Of a DNA stretch of 64,000 nt, positions 9,319-17,962 are shown in pieces. The notes below the pieces were generated by a model. It saw only the letters and a program-made list of their open reading frames with translations. It did no database searches and was not told the DNA's origin. This DNA is from Komarekiella delphini-convector SJRDD-AB1 (GTDB taxonomy: Bacteria; Cyanobacteriota; Cyanobacteriia; Cyanobacteriales; Nostocaceae): contig NZ_VJXY01000017.1 in assembly GCF_014831675.1 (NCBI RefSeq), positions 1-64,000 on the forward strand, given 5' to 3'. A program made the position numbers and the translations under genes. The number at the start of each line of letters is the position of its first letter. The stretch's first letter is position 1.

Positions 9319-10200
9319 CTAGTTAGTTTTATTCTTCTTTTTGTATGCAGCCAATGTATAACCACCTAAATTTATTCGAGAACTTACTTTTTCTAAATCA
9401 CGATTAAATTGTTTTATTTGATTGGGAAATTTTTCCAGCCATTGCTCTTTGACGAGATAAATCGTTTCTGATTCAATTACTCTATCTACACATTTATAAC
9501 ATCGAACAGTAGCTTTTTCATGTGGAGTAACAGCAAGTAACCCTGGATTAATTGCTCCAATCATGTATGAAGTCCAATAATCGCCTATGATACCAACTTA
9601 TTTTAATGTTTTAATTTCTTGCATTTGTTTAATTTTAGGTTCAGCTTTTTCTAAGCTAAAGACATAGCTAGGCAAAGTTAAACAGGAAATAATTACAATA
9701 GCCAAGGTAATGCCATACATCTTATTCTGGATTATACCTTATGTTGATTCTATGTTGATTTTATTAGCATCAAAATTGACAACCATATTAATATATATAG
9801 GAATAAAATAACGTGGATCACCCTTGTTTATAAATACCCATTTGAACAGAATAATTATAAATAAACCCAAAATTGCGTTAATCATAAGAATATAAAAAAG
9901 TTTGGGTATCTTTTGGTAATTTATCTTTTTTAAAAGATATACATAAATTATAAGTATAGTAAAAATAAAAACTCAGATAGTCCATAAGTTTAGGAAAAAG
10001 TTTTTATTTTGAAACAATATATTATTCTTCGTATTGTCTATTATTTTTTTGACAATAAACCAAGTTTCCTCTGTATTATTTAAGCCTGTATATTCAAAAT
10101 AGTGAAAACTAGAGTTTGATTTTGCATAGATAATAAAAAAACTCCAACTAAATTTGCAAATAGCAAAGTCAAAGAATAACTTATTTTCACATTTGTTTTT
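9319..10200 (-). pseudogene. Decayed integral-membrane glycosyltransferase-like gene
   Basis: One minus-strand frame reads through from about 10200 to the stop at 9319, broken by in-frame stops at 9975-9973 (TGA), 9741-9739 (TAA) and 9600-9598 (TAA), with no frameshift. Between the stops the translation is sensible. It contains hydrophobic helices such as LGLFIIILFKW and ISCLTLPSYVF, a loop NKGDPRYFIPIYINM, then GDYWTSYMIGAINPG and RCYKCVDRV. The pattern of many membrane helices plus a C-terminal soluble tail resembles GT39/ArnT-type glycosyltransferases, which fits the locus, but the family is a guess. The last 81 codons remain an open ORF (9319-9564) but are probably only the tail. Confidence 0.7.
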
Positions 10201-10352
10201 GCAATTTTTTTAACAAAGATAACAAGAAATTAACATTGAAAATCATTAAAGTAATAATAGAAAAGTCAGAAATTCATAAAGAAGAATAAATATTATAAAT
10301 GTAAAAATTAAAAAGTAATTTTTATAAATATTCTGTGAAAAAACTTTAAAAT

Positions 10353-10481
10353 TTAAAAACAGATGTATGTTGCCCAACTGCCACAACCCACATCCAAAAC
10401 AACAGAGTTTTTAGGAATATGCGATATTACTCTTTGAAGCCGGAGGTATCGTAATATCGGTTCTAAAAATGGTTCACTCAT
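10353..10481 (-). pseudogene. N-terminal fragment of a SAM-dependent methyltransferase
   Basis: A 42-codon minus-strand stretch starts at ATG 10481 and reads MSEPFLEPILRYLRLQRVI, then IPKNSVVLDVGCGSWATY before a TAA. VLDVGCG is motif I of class I methyltransferases, so this is the first SAM-binding segment. The rest of the gene is missing: downstream sequence is AT-rich and non-coding up to the decayed membrane gene. It is most likely the remnant of a deleted glycan-modifying methyltransferase. Confidence 0.65.
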
Positions 10482-10655
10482 ATTTATTTTCTTCAATGGA
10501 TAAACGGGTTCTATCAATTCATTTGTTTAGATAATTTTACAGTATTTGTCGAATGTTTATATTAATTTATAATCATACTCAAGCTTATGCTCATCAGGAA
10601 TATAATCTACTAATGAAAAGTTATATATTATTTATAACTACACTTAAGTAAAAAC

Positions 10656-11714
10656 TCAAAATACTTTTCTCAGTACACTCATAAAATTATCAGCAAATAC
10701 TTCGGGTCTAAAATTTTCTAATCTCAACCTTTGACTTTGAATTACTTTCGATCTTAACGATTGATTATTAACTAACACATTAGCTAATTCTGCAATTACA
10801 GGTATATCTTTTTGGTTAACTAAAATCCCAGCTTCTCCAAGGGTTTCGGGTACTGCTGAACTTGCATAGGCAATAATCGGAATGTCATGTTGCATTGCTT
10901 CTAATAAAGGCACACAGAACCCTTCGTGCTCACTCATACACATGAAGATATGAGCAACTTGGTAATAAGCCTTTAACTGACTGAACGGAACTTTTTCGGT
11001 AAAAATTACATGCTGCTGAACCCCTTCAATTTCAGCGATCTGCTTTAGGAAATTTGTATAACTTGAAAACGTAGTTGAACCAACCAAAATTAATCTAGAA
11101 TGACGATTAATATAGTTGCAGTAATAAGCAAAAGCTCTAATCACATCTTCCTGACATTTATTAGGAGCTAATCGACCCACAAATAAAAAGTTTATCCAGC
11201 CATCTTTATAACCATCCAATATCTCTGCATCAGGAATACATTGATGTTCTTCAAAAAATAGGGGGACAGTGTAAACGTTTGTAAAACCTAACTCTTTTAA
11301 TTCCATAGCATTGAAATCTGAATCTGCGATCGCTAGATCTACATATTTAAAATTTTTTACTCCCTGAGAAGCCTCATCTATTATTTTAGATAAACCCAAA
11401 TCATAAGGTGCAAGAAAGTGAGAAGGTGTGATGTTGTGATAAATAATCACTTTTTTGCCCGAACTACTTAGAAACACATTGTCACATATTGGAGCATAAG
11501 TACAAACATGATAAATCAGAATGTCTGTTGCTTCATTGAGTAGATTGTGTACCTCTAATTCTTTACTTAGAGTCAAACCTTGATCAGCATCCTGAAAATA
11601 TAATTTGCAATTATGTCCTTGAGATGTTAATATATTCTTGATATAAAAGCCTACATTCACAACAGCATCGCCGTGAACCAAGCGTGGAAGAATTTGATTA
11701 ATTACGTATGACAT
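10656..11714 (-). CDS. Glycosyltransferase, GT4-like
   Basis: A 352-residue GT-B enzyme. The N-terminal domain includes LVHGDAVVNVGFYIKNIL and KVIIYHNITPSHFLAPYDLG. The donor domain has FLFVGRLAPNKCQEDVIRAF and MSEHEGFCVPLLEAMQHDIP with the E-x7-E pair, then SSAVPETLGEAGILV. The arrangement is typical of GT4 mannosyl- or rhamnosyltransferases that act on lipid-linked or membrane-bound glycans. The coiled-coil gene at 11729 ends 14 bp upstream, so the two are co-transcribed. Downstream lies the decayed 9.3-10.5 kb segment, which makes this the last intact gene of the upstream block. Confidence 0.85.
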   Translation of the reverse strand: MSYVINQILPRLVHGDAVVNVGFYIKNILTSQGHNCKLYFQDADQGLTLSKELEVHNLLNEATDILIYHVCTYAPICDNVFLSSSGKKVIIYHNITPSHFLAPYDLGLSKIIDEASQGVKNFKYVDLAIADSDFNAMELKELGFTNVYTVPLFFEEHQCIPDAEILDGYKDGWINFLFVGRLAPNKCQEDVIRAFAYYCNYINRHSRLILVGSTTFSSYTNFLKQIAEIEGVQQHVIFTEKVPFSQLKAYYQVAHIFMCMSEHEGFCVPLLEAMQHDIPIIAYASSAVPETLGEAGILVNQKDIPVIAELANVLVNNQSLRSKVIQSQRLRLENFRPEVFADNFMSVLRKVF

Positions 11715-11728
11715 TTCTACTTTTTATC

Positions 11729-12394
11729 TTATGTTTCTTCTTTGATATTTAACATTTTTAGCTCTTGCTCAAGTTCTGTTATTCTTTTTTCTAAAATTGA
11801 ATTATAACTCTGCTGTAGACCTAAATAGGAAAGTAAAGGATCTGAACTTTCGTTTATATTAATTTCTTGTGCTATATCATGTGTATCTTTCTTTTCATTA
11901 TTAGTGAGGCTATATTCTGGTATCACTATCCCTTGAGAAGTTACAGGTTTATTTTTAAATATTTTTAGTAATAAAGATTGAACAGGAGTGCGCTTGAGCA
12001 AATCAATTATTTTAATGAGATAATTCTTGGTAGTAATTACAGATTGCTTAGCAGTCAACCATAACAGACCCTTTAAACCTAACCCTTGATGTGCTTCAGC
12101 AAGCAAACTATCTTGTTTAACATATCTCTTGGTTAACTCTTGCTCCATTTCTGTTACTTTATTTTCTAAACTTGCTTTTTCTATACGCCATGCGTCAAGT
12201 TCTTTAAGTTGACTTGCTATTGCAGCGCGATGTTGCATAGAATTAAATTTAAAAGATAGTTGAACCTCATCTAACTTTATATTTCTCAACTCTATGCCAG
12301 CTTGAATGAGCTTACACAGTTCTTCTGCATCAATCAAGGGATTATGAATGCTAATAGTTGCTTTTAACATTGATAAATCTCGAAAATTTTGCAT
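11729..12394 (-). CDS. Coiled-coil protein of unknown function in glycan cluster
   Basis: A 221-residue protein without signal peptide. Two charged heptad-rich segments are visible: one around residues 65-100 (QLKELDAWRIEKASLENKVT) and one at the C-terminus (SILEKRITELEQELKMLNI). Between them lies a basic, partly amphipathic region, GLKGLLWLTAKQSVITTKN. The N-terminus, LKATISIHNPLIDAEELCKL, does not match a catalytic family known to me. Its place between two glycosyltransferase genes suggests a scaffold or chain-length regulator, but this is inference from context only. Confidence 0.6.
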   Translation of the reverse strand: MQNFRDLSMLKATISIHNPLIDAEELCKLIQAGIELRNIKLDEVQLSFKFNSMQHRAAIASQLKELDAWRIEKASLENKVTEMEQELTKRYVKQDSLLAEAHQGLGLKGLLWLTAKQSVITTKNYLIKIIDLLKRTPVQSLLLKIFKNKPVTSQGIVIPEYSLTNNEKKDTHDIAQEININESSDPLLSYLGLQQSYNSILEKRITELEQELKMLNIKEET

Positions 12395-12474
12395 AACAGC
12401 ATTTACGAATACAACTTAAGATAAAGGAATAATGAATAGTTATATAGCCAAAAAATTATATATTAACAAGCTTC

Positions 12475-13812
12475 TTACTCGGTTCCTTTTAATCCCAACG
12501 CTTGTTTCAGCTTAAACCATGCTTTTCGCAACTTCCAAAATTTACTACTTTCCATTGCTGCAATCCTAGATTTAGCTTGAATTAATTCAACTGTTAGTAA
12601 GTCAAATTTCTGTAGCTCTGAATTAGATACATAAGTATTTTGCGCCAGACCTTTTGGTTCATCAGCATAAATAAACTTATTTGGATTTACTTCTGCTATT
12701 TTTATAAAAGGATCAAATCCCCCAGATACATTTCTTACATTATTTTGGTGCAAAACTATCGCTTTTGAGTAAGGATTAAGACGTAAAAAATAACCGTGTC
12801 TGAATAACCTGTGTGTTAGCTCAACATCTTCAGCTTGATTCCAAAATAGCATTTCATTCCAAGGATGTTGTAATGCAATTGTTTTCTTAATGATAGTTAA
12901 GCCGCCATTGCAGTAGACCAGCGGAGAGTAGTCTTCATATTCCATACAAGCTGGAGTAGCCCAAGCATGAGAATTATTGATTGAAACCCAGTCTGGTGTT
13001 CGCCATCCATCATACATTTCCTGTTTGCATGTCAGGATTGAAAAGCTGTTGCCGTAACGACACATACCAGAATAAAAATTTTTGTCGAGAATAAATCTGT
13101 CATGTACCACTAACAGATTTTCATATATAGCATTTTGAGCAATTATATTTTTCTTCTTTGTTATCCATCCTTTTTCATCTTGTTGTGAGAACGGAATAAT
13201 TCTTACTTTATCAATGTATTTTTCATTAATAGGATATGTGTAATTACCAACCAGGATAATTTCAAATTCTGGAATTTTTTGCTCAATAATAGAATCTAAA
13301 AGCTTTTCTACAAACTCTTGGCGTTTACCTTGTGTAATTACACCAAAAGACCAAGCATCTATCTTGCCAGCATGACGTGGTTCGTCTTGTTCAGATTTCT
13401 TAAAGACTAGCTCGTATGTGTTTCCACTTCTATTTTCATAATAAAGTTCAGCAGTCCCAGCAGAAAAATCATATATTAAGCTTTTTAAGCCATAGATACT
13501 CAAATTACGACTTTCTACAAATTCATCTAAAACCAAGTATCCTTTGGGGCTTAATTTGTTCCATAACTCATCCAAGATAACTAATGAAAATTTACTTCTA
13601 TTAATGTCGTTACCTTTGACAAATATAAGGTTTGCATAGCGATTCTTTAGTGAATCATTAAGAACAAATAAATTTGTTTGTAATATAGGACTATGAATCA
13701 CTACAGCATTTTGGTAATTTACTAAATACTTTTCTTGAGAGCAATCAAGGTAAAGGCTATCTATACTCAATTCTAATGAATACTTTTCAATAAGCTGTTT
13801 GATAGTTTTCAT
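12475..13812 (-). CDS. Glycosyltransferase, GT2-like, with C-terminal SKFWKLR tail
   Basis: A 445-residue protein. The N-terminal ~145 residues resemble a degenerate nucleotide-binding domain (FSLVILDELWNKLSPKGYLV), similar to methyltransferase-like regions. Residues from about 150 form a GT-A-like domain with FGVITQGKRQEFVEKLLDSI, FEIILVGNY, LLVVHDRFI and a WNQAEDVELTHRLFRHGY block (ED acidic motif). The last 40 residues form a helix with AMESSKFWKLRKAWFKLKQA, a motif shared with the methyltransferase at 15262. The gene ends 80 bp before the coiled-coil gene and follows the glycosyltransferase at 13817 by 4 bp. Confidence 0.75.
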   Translation of the reverse strand: MKTIKQLIEKYSLELSIDSLYLDCSQEKYLVNYQNAVVIHSPILQTNLFVLNDSLKNRYANLIFVKGNDINRSKFSLVILDELWNKLSPKGYLVLDEFVESRNLSIYGLKSLIYDFSAGTAELYYENRSGNTYELVFKKSEQDEPRHAGKIDAWSFGVITQGKRQEFVEKLLDSIIEQKIPEFEIILVGNYTYPINEKYIDKVRIIPFSQQDEKGWITKKKNIIAQNAIYENLLVVHDRFILDKNFYSGMCRYGNSFSILTCKQEMYDGWRTPDWVSINNSHAWATPACMEYEDYSPLVYCNGGLTIIKKTIALQHPWNEMLFWNQAEDVELTHRLFRHGYFLRLNPYSKAIVLHQNNVRNVSGGFDPFIKIAEVNPNKFIYADEPKGLAQNTYVSNSELQKFDLLTVELIQAKSRIAAMESSKFWKLRKAWFKLKQALGLKGTE

Positions 13813-13816
13813 AAAT

Positions 13817-15262
13817 TTAAATATTTATGCCAATCTTTGAAAAGAGTTTCATGTAGGAAGAATAGATTTGCTCCTGAGAAAAGTTGTAACTGGCATAAGC
13901 AAATGCCCTGTTAACTAATTCTTCTCTTGTTTCCTGAGTCATTTGTAATGCTTCTAAAATACTTGAAGCTATACTTTCTACAGAGGTAGGATCACAGAAG
14001 AAACAGTTGCCGTTTGTAACTTCTGGAATAGAACTAGAATCAGATGTAACAACTGGGGTTTTGCAGATCATTGCCTCTAGTACGGGTATACCAAACCCTT
14101 CATAGAGTGTTGGAAAAGCAAATACAGTAGCTAGATTTAGCAGTTTGCACATAGCTTTATCACTCAAATTCTGCACCCATGTAATGTTTACATCTTTAGC
14201 AATGTCCAAAAAATTAATTAGATATTCGTGACTACATCGGGCGTGAGAACAAACCACTAGTTGTACATCTGAAGTTACCGCTTGACGCTCAAGTAATAAA
14301 GCAAATGCTTTGACTAGCAGCAGACCATTTTTTCTAGAATCGAGAACATTAATAGCAAAGACAATTGGCTTAGAAAAATCGAGCCGCATTGCTTTTAGTT
14401 CATCACAAATTTCTATTTCCTCACGTTCATACTGCGATAGTGGCATGAATGACTGATTCCAAGTTGGATATACTGTCATGCAAGCCTTTTCGCAGTATTC
14501 TGGAAATAACTCAATCAAGTCTCTCTTCGTACAATCACTAATACAGACGACACCATCGGCTTTCGTTAAGCCATGATAAAACCCCAAAAAGTGTTGATCT
14601 GCAAAAATTCTAGTACCATCGTCTACGTGGTAATTGTTTTTATAAAATTTAAAATATTTATCCTTATCATTGCGATCGCATACCAGTAGGTTTGGAACTA
14701 AATCATAGATGATCATCACAATTTTGTGAGTAAAATCCTCTATAGGATAAACCCATGTTCCATCCCAAGGTTCCGCCATGATTAGAACATCTAGTTTAAA
14801 GTTTAAAAACTTCCATTTAGCTGGTTGCCTTAATTGTAATTTTTCGGCAGGAGCAACTTTATTTCTTAATTTTTTAGCTACTTTTTTAATTAAATTTGAT
14901 ATTTTATTAAAACGTAATTTATTAGAAATTCTACGAACTACATTATGAGAGAGGGAGTCAATCAATGGCGTAGTATTTTTATAAACTTTTACTGATGTCT
15001 GAGATGTTGTAGTAGTCTCGTCATATTCTCTAAAAAACTCTTCAGCCGGAAGTGTGACAAATAAAGATGTTCTGGAAACACCAGATATTCTACTTAAAAT
15101 ATAAAACTCGCATCGATCACCTAGGTTATTTTGCAAAACATCAATATGACTGCGTATCATTCTACTGACACCTATGTGATTCTTACTCAATAGAGAGGAA
15201 GAGTATAGACCTATTTTAAGTATTTTATTTTCAGATAATGAGATTGGCTTAACGGTAGACAT
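13817..15262 (-). CDS. Glycosyltransferase, GT4-like
   Basis: A 481-residue GT-B enzyme with a long N-terminal acceptor domain (KIGLYSSSLLSKNHIGVSRM, then the basic stretch KKVAKKLRNKV near residue 130). The central VMIIYDLVPNLLV and HGLTKADGVVCISDCTK are followed by the donor domain: FAINVLDSRKNGLLLVKAFA, FPTLYEGFGIPVLEAMICKT and SSSIPEVTNGNCFFCDP. It carries the GT4 E-x7-E signature. Its ATG overlaps the stop of the methyltransferase gene by one base, and the next gene begins 4 bp after its stop, so translation is tightly coupled within the cluster. Confidence 0.85.
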   Translation of the reverse strand: MSTVKPISLSENKILKIGLYSSSLLSKNHIGVSRMIRSHIDVLQNNLGDRCEFYILSRISGVSRTSLFVTLPAEEFFREYDETTTTSQTSVKVYKNTTPLIDSLSHNVVRRISNKLRFNKISNLIKKVAKKLRNKVAPAEKLQLRQPAKWKFLNFKLDVLIMAEPWDGTWVYPIEDFTHKIVMIIYDLVPNLLVCDRNDKDKYFKFYKNNYHVDDGTRIFADQHFLGFYHGLTKADGVVCISDCTKRDLIELFPEYCEKACMTVYPTWNQSFMPLSQYEREEIEICDELKAMRLDFSKPIVFAINVLDSRKNGLLLVKAFALLLERQAVTSDVQLVVCSHARCSHEYLINFLDIAKDVNITWVQNLSDKAMCKLLNLATVFAFPTLYEGFGIPVLEAMICKTPVVTSDSSSIPEVTNGNCFFCDPTSVESIASSILEALQMTQETREELVNRAFAYASYNFSQEQIYSSYMKLFSKIGINI

Positions 15263-16566
15263 TACTCTTGAACCTCCTTAACCAACCCTAAATTTTTTTT
15301 TAACTTCAGCCATAGTATCCGCAACTTCCAGAACTTACTAGACTGCATTGCACTAATCATTGCCTCAGTTTGAGCAGCTTTATACTTTACTATCTCCAGT
15401 TCACCTTGAGTGTGCTGAAGCTGCGTTTGTGAAAGTTCTAGTTCACTCTGAGTGTGCTGAAGTTGCGTTTGTGAAAGTTCTAGTTCACTCTGAGTGTTTT
15501 GAAGTTGCGTTTGTGAAAGTTTTAGTTCATCTTGAGCTTGCTGAAGTTGCGTTTGTGAAAGTTCTAGTTCACTCTGAGTGTTTTGAAGTTGCGTTTGTGA
15601 AAGTTCTAGTTCACTCTGAGTGTTTTGAAGTTGAGTTTGTAAAAGTTTTAGTTCACTTTGAGTGTGCTGAAGCTGTGTTTGTGAAAGTTTTAGTTCATCT
15701 TGAGCTTGCTGAAGTTGCGTTTGAGATAACTCTAAATAACTAGGATGCTTTCTAATTAACAAGTAGTCTAGAGTTGCTAGAGATAATTTATTTAGACCAC
15801 GACTTACTAAGGTAAGATTCCAACGGGTCAAAAGCTTTTGTGCTGATGCACCTAGCTTGTTTTCTGCTTCGGATACTGCTTGAGCAACAGTAGTACCAGA
15901 GTGGTTATCATGAAAGAAAACAGCACATTTTTCTGAGAGATAGGGATAAACTGCGAGAAAATCTAAAAGCGGTTGCTCGCCAAAATGTCCGCCATCGATA
16001 AAGACAAAGTCAAGCTTGCGATCGCCTACAATAGTTGGAACATCTTTTGGGCTAATACCTATTTCAAAACGTATTACATCAGACAATCCCAACTTAGTTG
16101 CAGATTCTTTAGCAAAATGTAGGCCTGTTGGAAGAATGTTTTCTAAAGCATTTTTTCTGCTGCACTCTACACTAGATTCCATTTCTTCAGGATTATATAC
16201 AAAAGACTCTTTCCACTCTTCAACATAACAGTCCATAGTTACAAGTTGACCGCCATTTTGTTTAAGAGCTAGTCCAATGTACATACTGCTAAACCCAAAA
16301 GCAGTAGAAATTTCAAAACCACTTTTTAGCTGGTTTGCAGCAATAACATAGTTAAGAATTAAGCCTTCTTCATCTGTGCATGAATAGGGAAATGCTTTTT
16401 CTCTGAGTTTCCACGAACAATCTAACTCGTCAATTGCCTCTGGAGATTCAACCTTTTCCAGAGATGTATGCACACATTTAAGTTGAGTAAGTAATAATTC
16501 ATATCTTACTCTCCTTAAATCATTCAAGTTTGATGGCAAAAAGACTTCTAAAAATTCAAATTCCAT
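15262..16566 (-). CDS. Class I methyltransferase with eight 14-residue coiled-coil repeats
   Basis: A 434-residue two-part protein. Residues ~60-235 form a class I SAM-dependent methyltransferase of the Methyltransf_24 type (FEISTAFGFSSMYIGLALKQ, LVTMDCY, KLDFVFIDGGHFGEQPLLDF). Residues 280-391 are eight tandem copies of a 14-residue unit such as LSQTQLQNTQSELE, a long coiled coil rich in Gln, Ser and Thr. The C-terminal 43 residues end in AMQSSKFWKLRILWLKLKKN, the helix shared with the protein at 12475. Such an arm could act as a molecular ruler or dock glycan enzymes; that is inference. The methyl acceptor is probably a glycan end or a sugar. Confidence 0.8.
   Translation of the reverse strand: MEFEFLEVFLPSNLNDLRRVRYELLLTQLKCVHTSLEKVESPEAIDELDCSWKLREKAFPYSCTDEEGLILNYVIAANQLKSGFEISTAFGFSSMYIGLALKQNGGQLVTMDCYVEEWKESFVYNPEEMESSVECSRKNALENILPTGLHFAKESATKLGLSDVIRFEIGISPKDVPTIVGDRKLDFVFIDGGHFGEQPLLDFLAVYPYLSEKCAVFFHDNHSGTTVAQAVSEAENKLGASAQKLLTRWNLTLVSRGLNKLSLATLDYLLIRKHPSYLELSQTQLQQAQDELKLSQTQLQHTQSELKLLQTQLQNTQSELELSQTQLQNTQSELELSQTQLQQAQDELKLSQTQLQNTQSELELSQTQLQHTQSELELSQTQLQHTQGELEIVKYKAAQTEAMISAMQSSKFWKLRILWLKLKKNLGLVKEVQE
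15394..15729 (-). repeat. Eight tandem 42-bp repeats within the methyltransferase gene
   Basis: Eight in-frame 42-bp units each encode a 14-residue heptad pair of the form L-x-QTQLQ-x2-Q-x-EL-x. Units differ by a few bases and by QQAQD/QHTQS/QNTQS variants. Because each unit is a multiple of 3 bp, unit gain or loss would keep the frame. Confidence 0.95.
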
Positions 16567-16615
16567 AATAATTGCTCATCAACAATAAATGCTGTAACAG
16601 GCAAACACGACAGAT

Positions 16616-17962
16616 CTAAGTTGAACTCTTGAGCTTTAAAAACATTTCCAAATCTTCTGGAGTTCCTAAACCATGCATTGTATCTCTATCTATTTCATAG
16701 ATATACACTGCTTTTCCAGATTCAATATATTCATTGAATATAGGACAAATATAAAATTCATTATTTGTTCGTATGTTCTTGTTAATCATTGAATTTGCAT
16801 ACTTGACAAATTCCCAAGTACGCCTATAATAGTAAATCCCTACGGTGGCATGGGTACTAATTGCTTGTTTTTCAGCTACCCTTTTGACTAACCCGTTTTC
16901 GTCAGCATCAGCATAACTCCACTTACTTTCGGATGCTTCAAATGTAATCATCCCCGCGTCTGCATCTAACTCTCTCATTCTTTGGACAAAATCAGCAACA
17001 GAAGCATCTATATATTGATCAGAATTAGCGACAATCAACTCTTCATTATCCGTTAGGTAGTCCTCAGCTAAAAGAACAGTACAAGCAGCTCCCTCAGTTA
17101 GTTGATCCACACAAACAATTGAAGAGTCAGGCCTTAAAGATTTTAAATAGGAACTAAGCTTATAATTGTCGAGGTGTTGCTTACGGCAGAGAAATATGAA
17201 ATAGCTGTTGGCCAGGTTCATATTTTCTACAACCCACTGAATCATTGGTTTACCGAAAACACGAATCATTGGTTTGGGGTCAATATACCCTGCTCTGGCA
17301 AATCTACTTCCCTCACCAGCCATTGGAATCACAACTTTGATTTTGCCTACATTTTTTAAACTAGTCATGACTCTCTCAAGATTTACTTCTGATGGTTCGC
17401 TGACTTTGCAAATATGTGCTCCACAACTTTGAGCAGCTCTTAGACCAGCTTCAGAATCCTCTACAATTAAGCACTCTTCAGCATCTAAACCCATCTTGTC
17501 CATTGCCGAAAAATACATTTCAGGCGATGGTTTACCGTTTTTAACATCTTCATTACTTAAGAAGAATTCAAAATAGTCAATTAAATCTGACTTCTCAAGC
17601 ATAAGTTTCACAGTTTCCAGCCTGGAATTTGAGCAAACTGCAACTCGGTATCGTTTGTGAAGATATTCCATCATTGCCAGTTTATCAGGCTGGGGTTGAC
17701 ATTTTTCATTAATTATTTCAAAAGTATATTTTTGCTTTTTATCATTAATTTCTTGATGCGCTCCTCTAGGCAGATCGTATCTTATAGAAAGAATTTCTAA
17801 TTTAGTTCTTGTTGGTAATGCTTTAAAAAAATATATGTGCTGCTCTCTTGTAATTGTTAATCCATAGGGTTGCAAAGCATGATTTAGAGCATCAAAATGC
17901 CACTCATCAGCATCAACAAGCACTCCATCAAGATCAAATAAAATTGCAGCAACCTTTTTCAT
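16616..17962 (-). CDS. HAD phosphatase fused to a sugar-type nucleotidyltransferase
   Basis: A 448-residue bifunctional protein. Residues 1-~205 are a HAD hydrolase with motif I ILFDLDGVLVDADEWHF, motif II VAVCSNS, motif III lysine NGKPSPEMY and motif IV LIVEDSEAGLRAA. Residues ~210-448 are an NTP transferase domain beginning KVVIPMAGEGSRF, with the substrate lysine DPKPMIRVFGKPMI and an ANSDQYI acidic motif. Together it could dephosphorylate one intermediate and activate another with a nucleotide. The substrate is unknown; a polyol phosphate or unusual sugar phosphate is plausible because the next gene upstream is a GDPD-family phosphodiesterase. The two genes abut with no gap. Confidence 0.85.
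   Translation of the reverse strand: MKKVAAILFDLDGVLVDADEWHFDALNHALQPYGLTITREQHIYFFKALPTRTKLEILSIRYDLPRGAHQEINDKKQKYTFEIINEKCQPQPDKLAMMEYLHKRYRVAVCSNSRLETVKLMLEKSDLIDYFEFFLSNEDVKNGKPSPEMYFSAMDKMGLDAEECLIVEDSEAGLRAAQSCGAHICKVSEPSEVNLERVMTSLKNVGKIKVVIPMAGEGSRFARAGYIDPKPMIRVFGKPMIQWVVENMNLANSYFIFLCRKQHLDNYKLSSYLKSLRPDSSIVCVDQLTEGAACTVLLAEDYLTDNEELIVANSDQYIDASVADFVQRMRELDADAGMITFEASESKWSYADADENGLVKRVAEKQAISTHATVGIYYYRRTWEFVKYANSMINKNIRTNNEFYICPIFNEYIESGKAVYIYEIDRDTMHGLGTPEDLEMFLKLKSST

Noticed and set aside
15360-15743. 127-codon plus-strand frame with VFVKVLVHSE-type repeats
   Set aside because: It is the complement of the 42-bp repeats in the methyltransferase gene; repeat periodicity keeps the opposite frame open.
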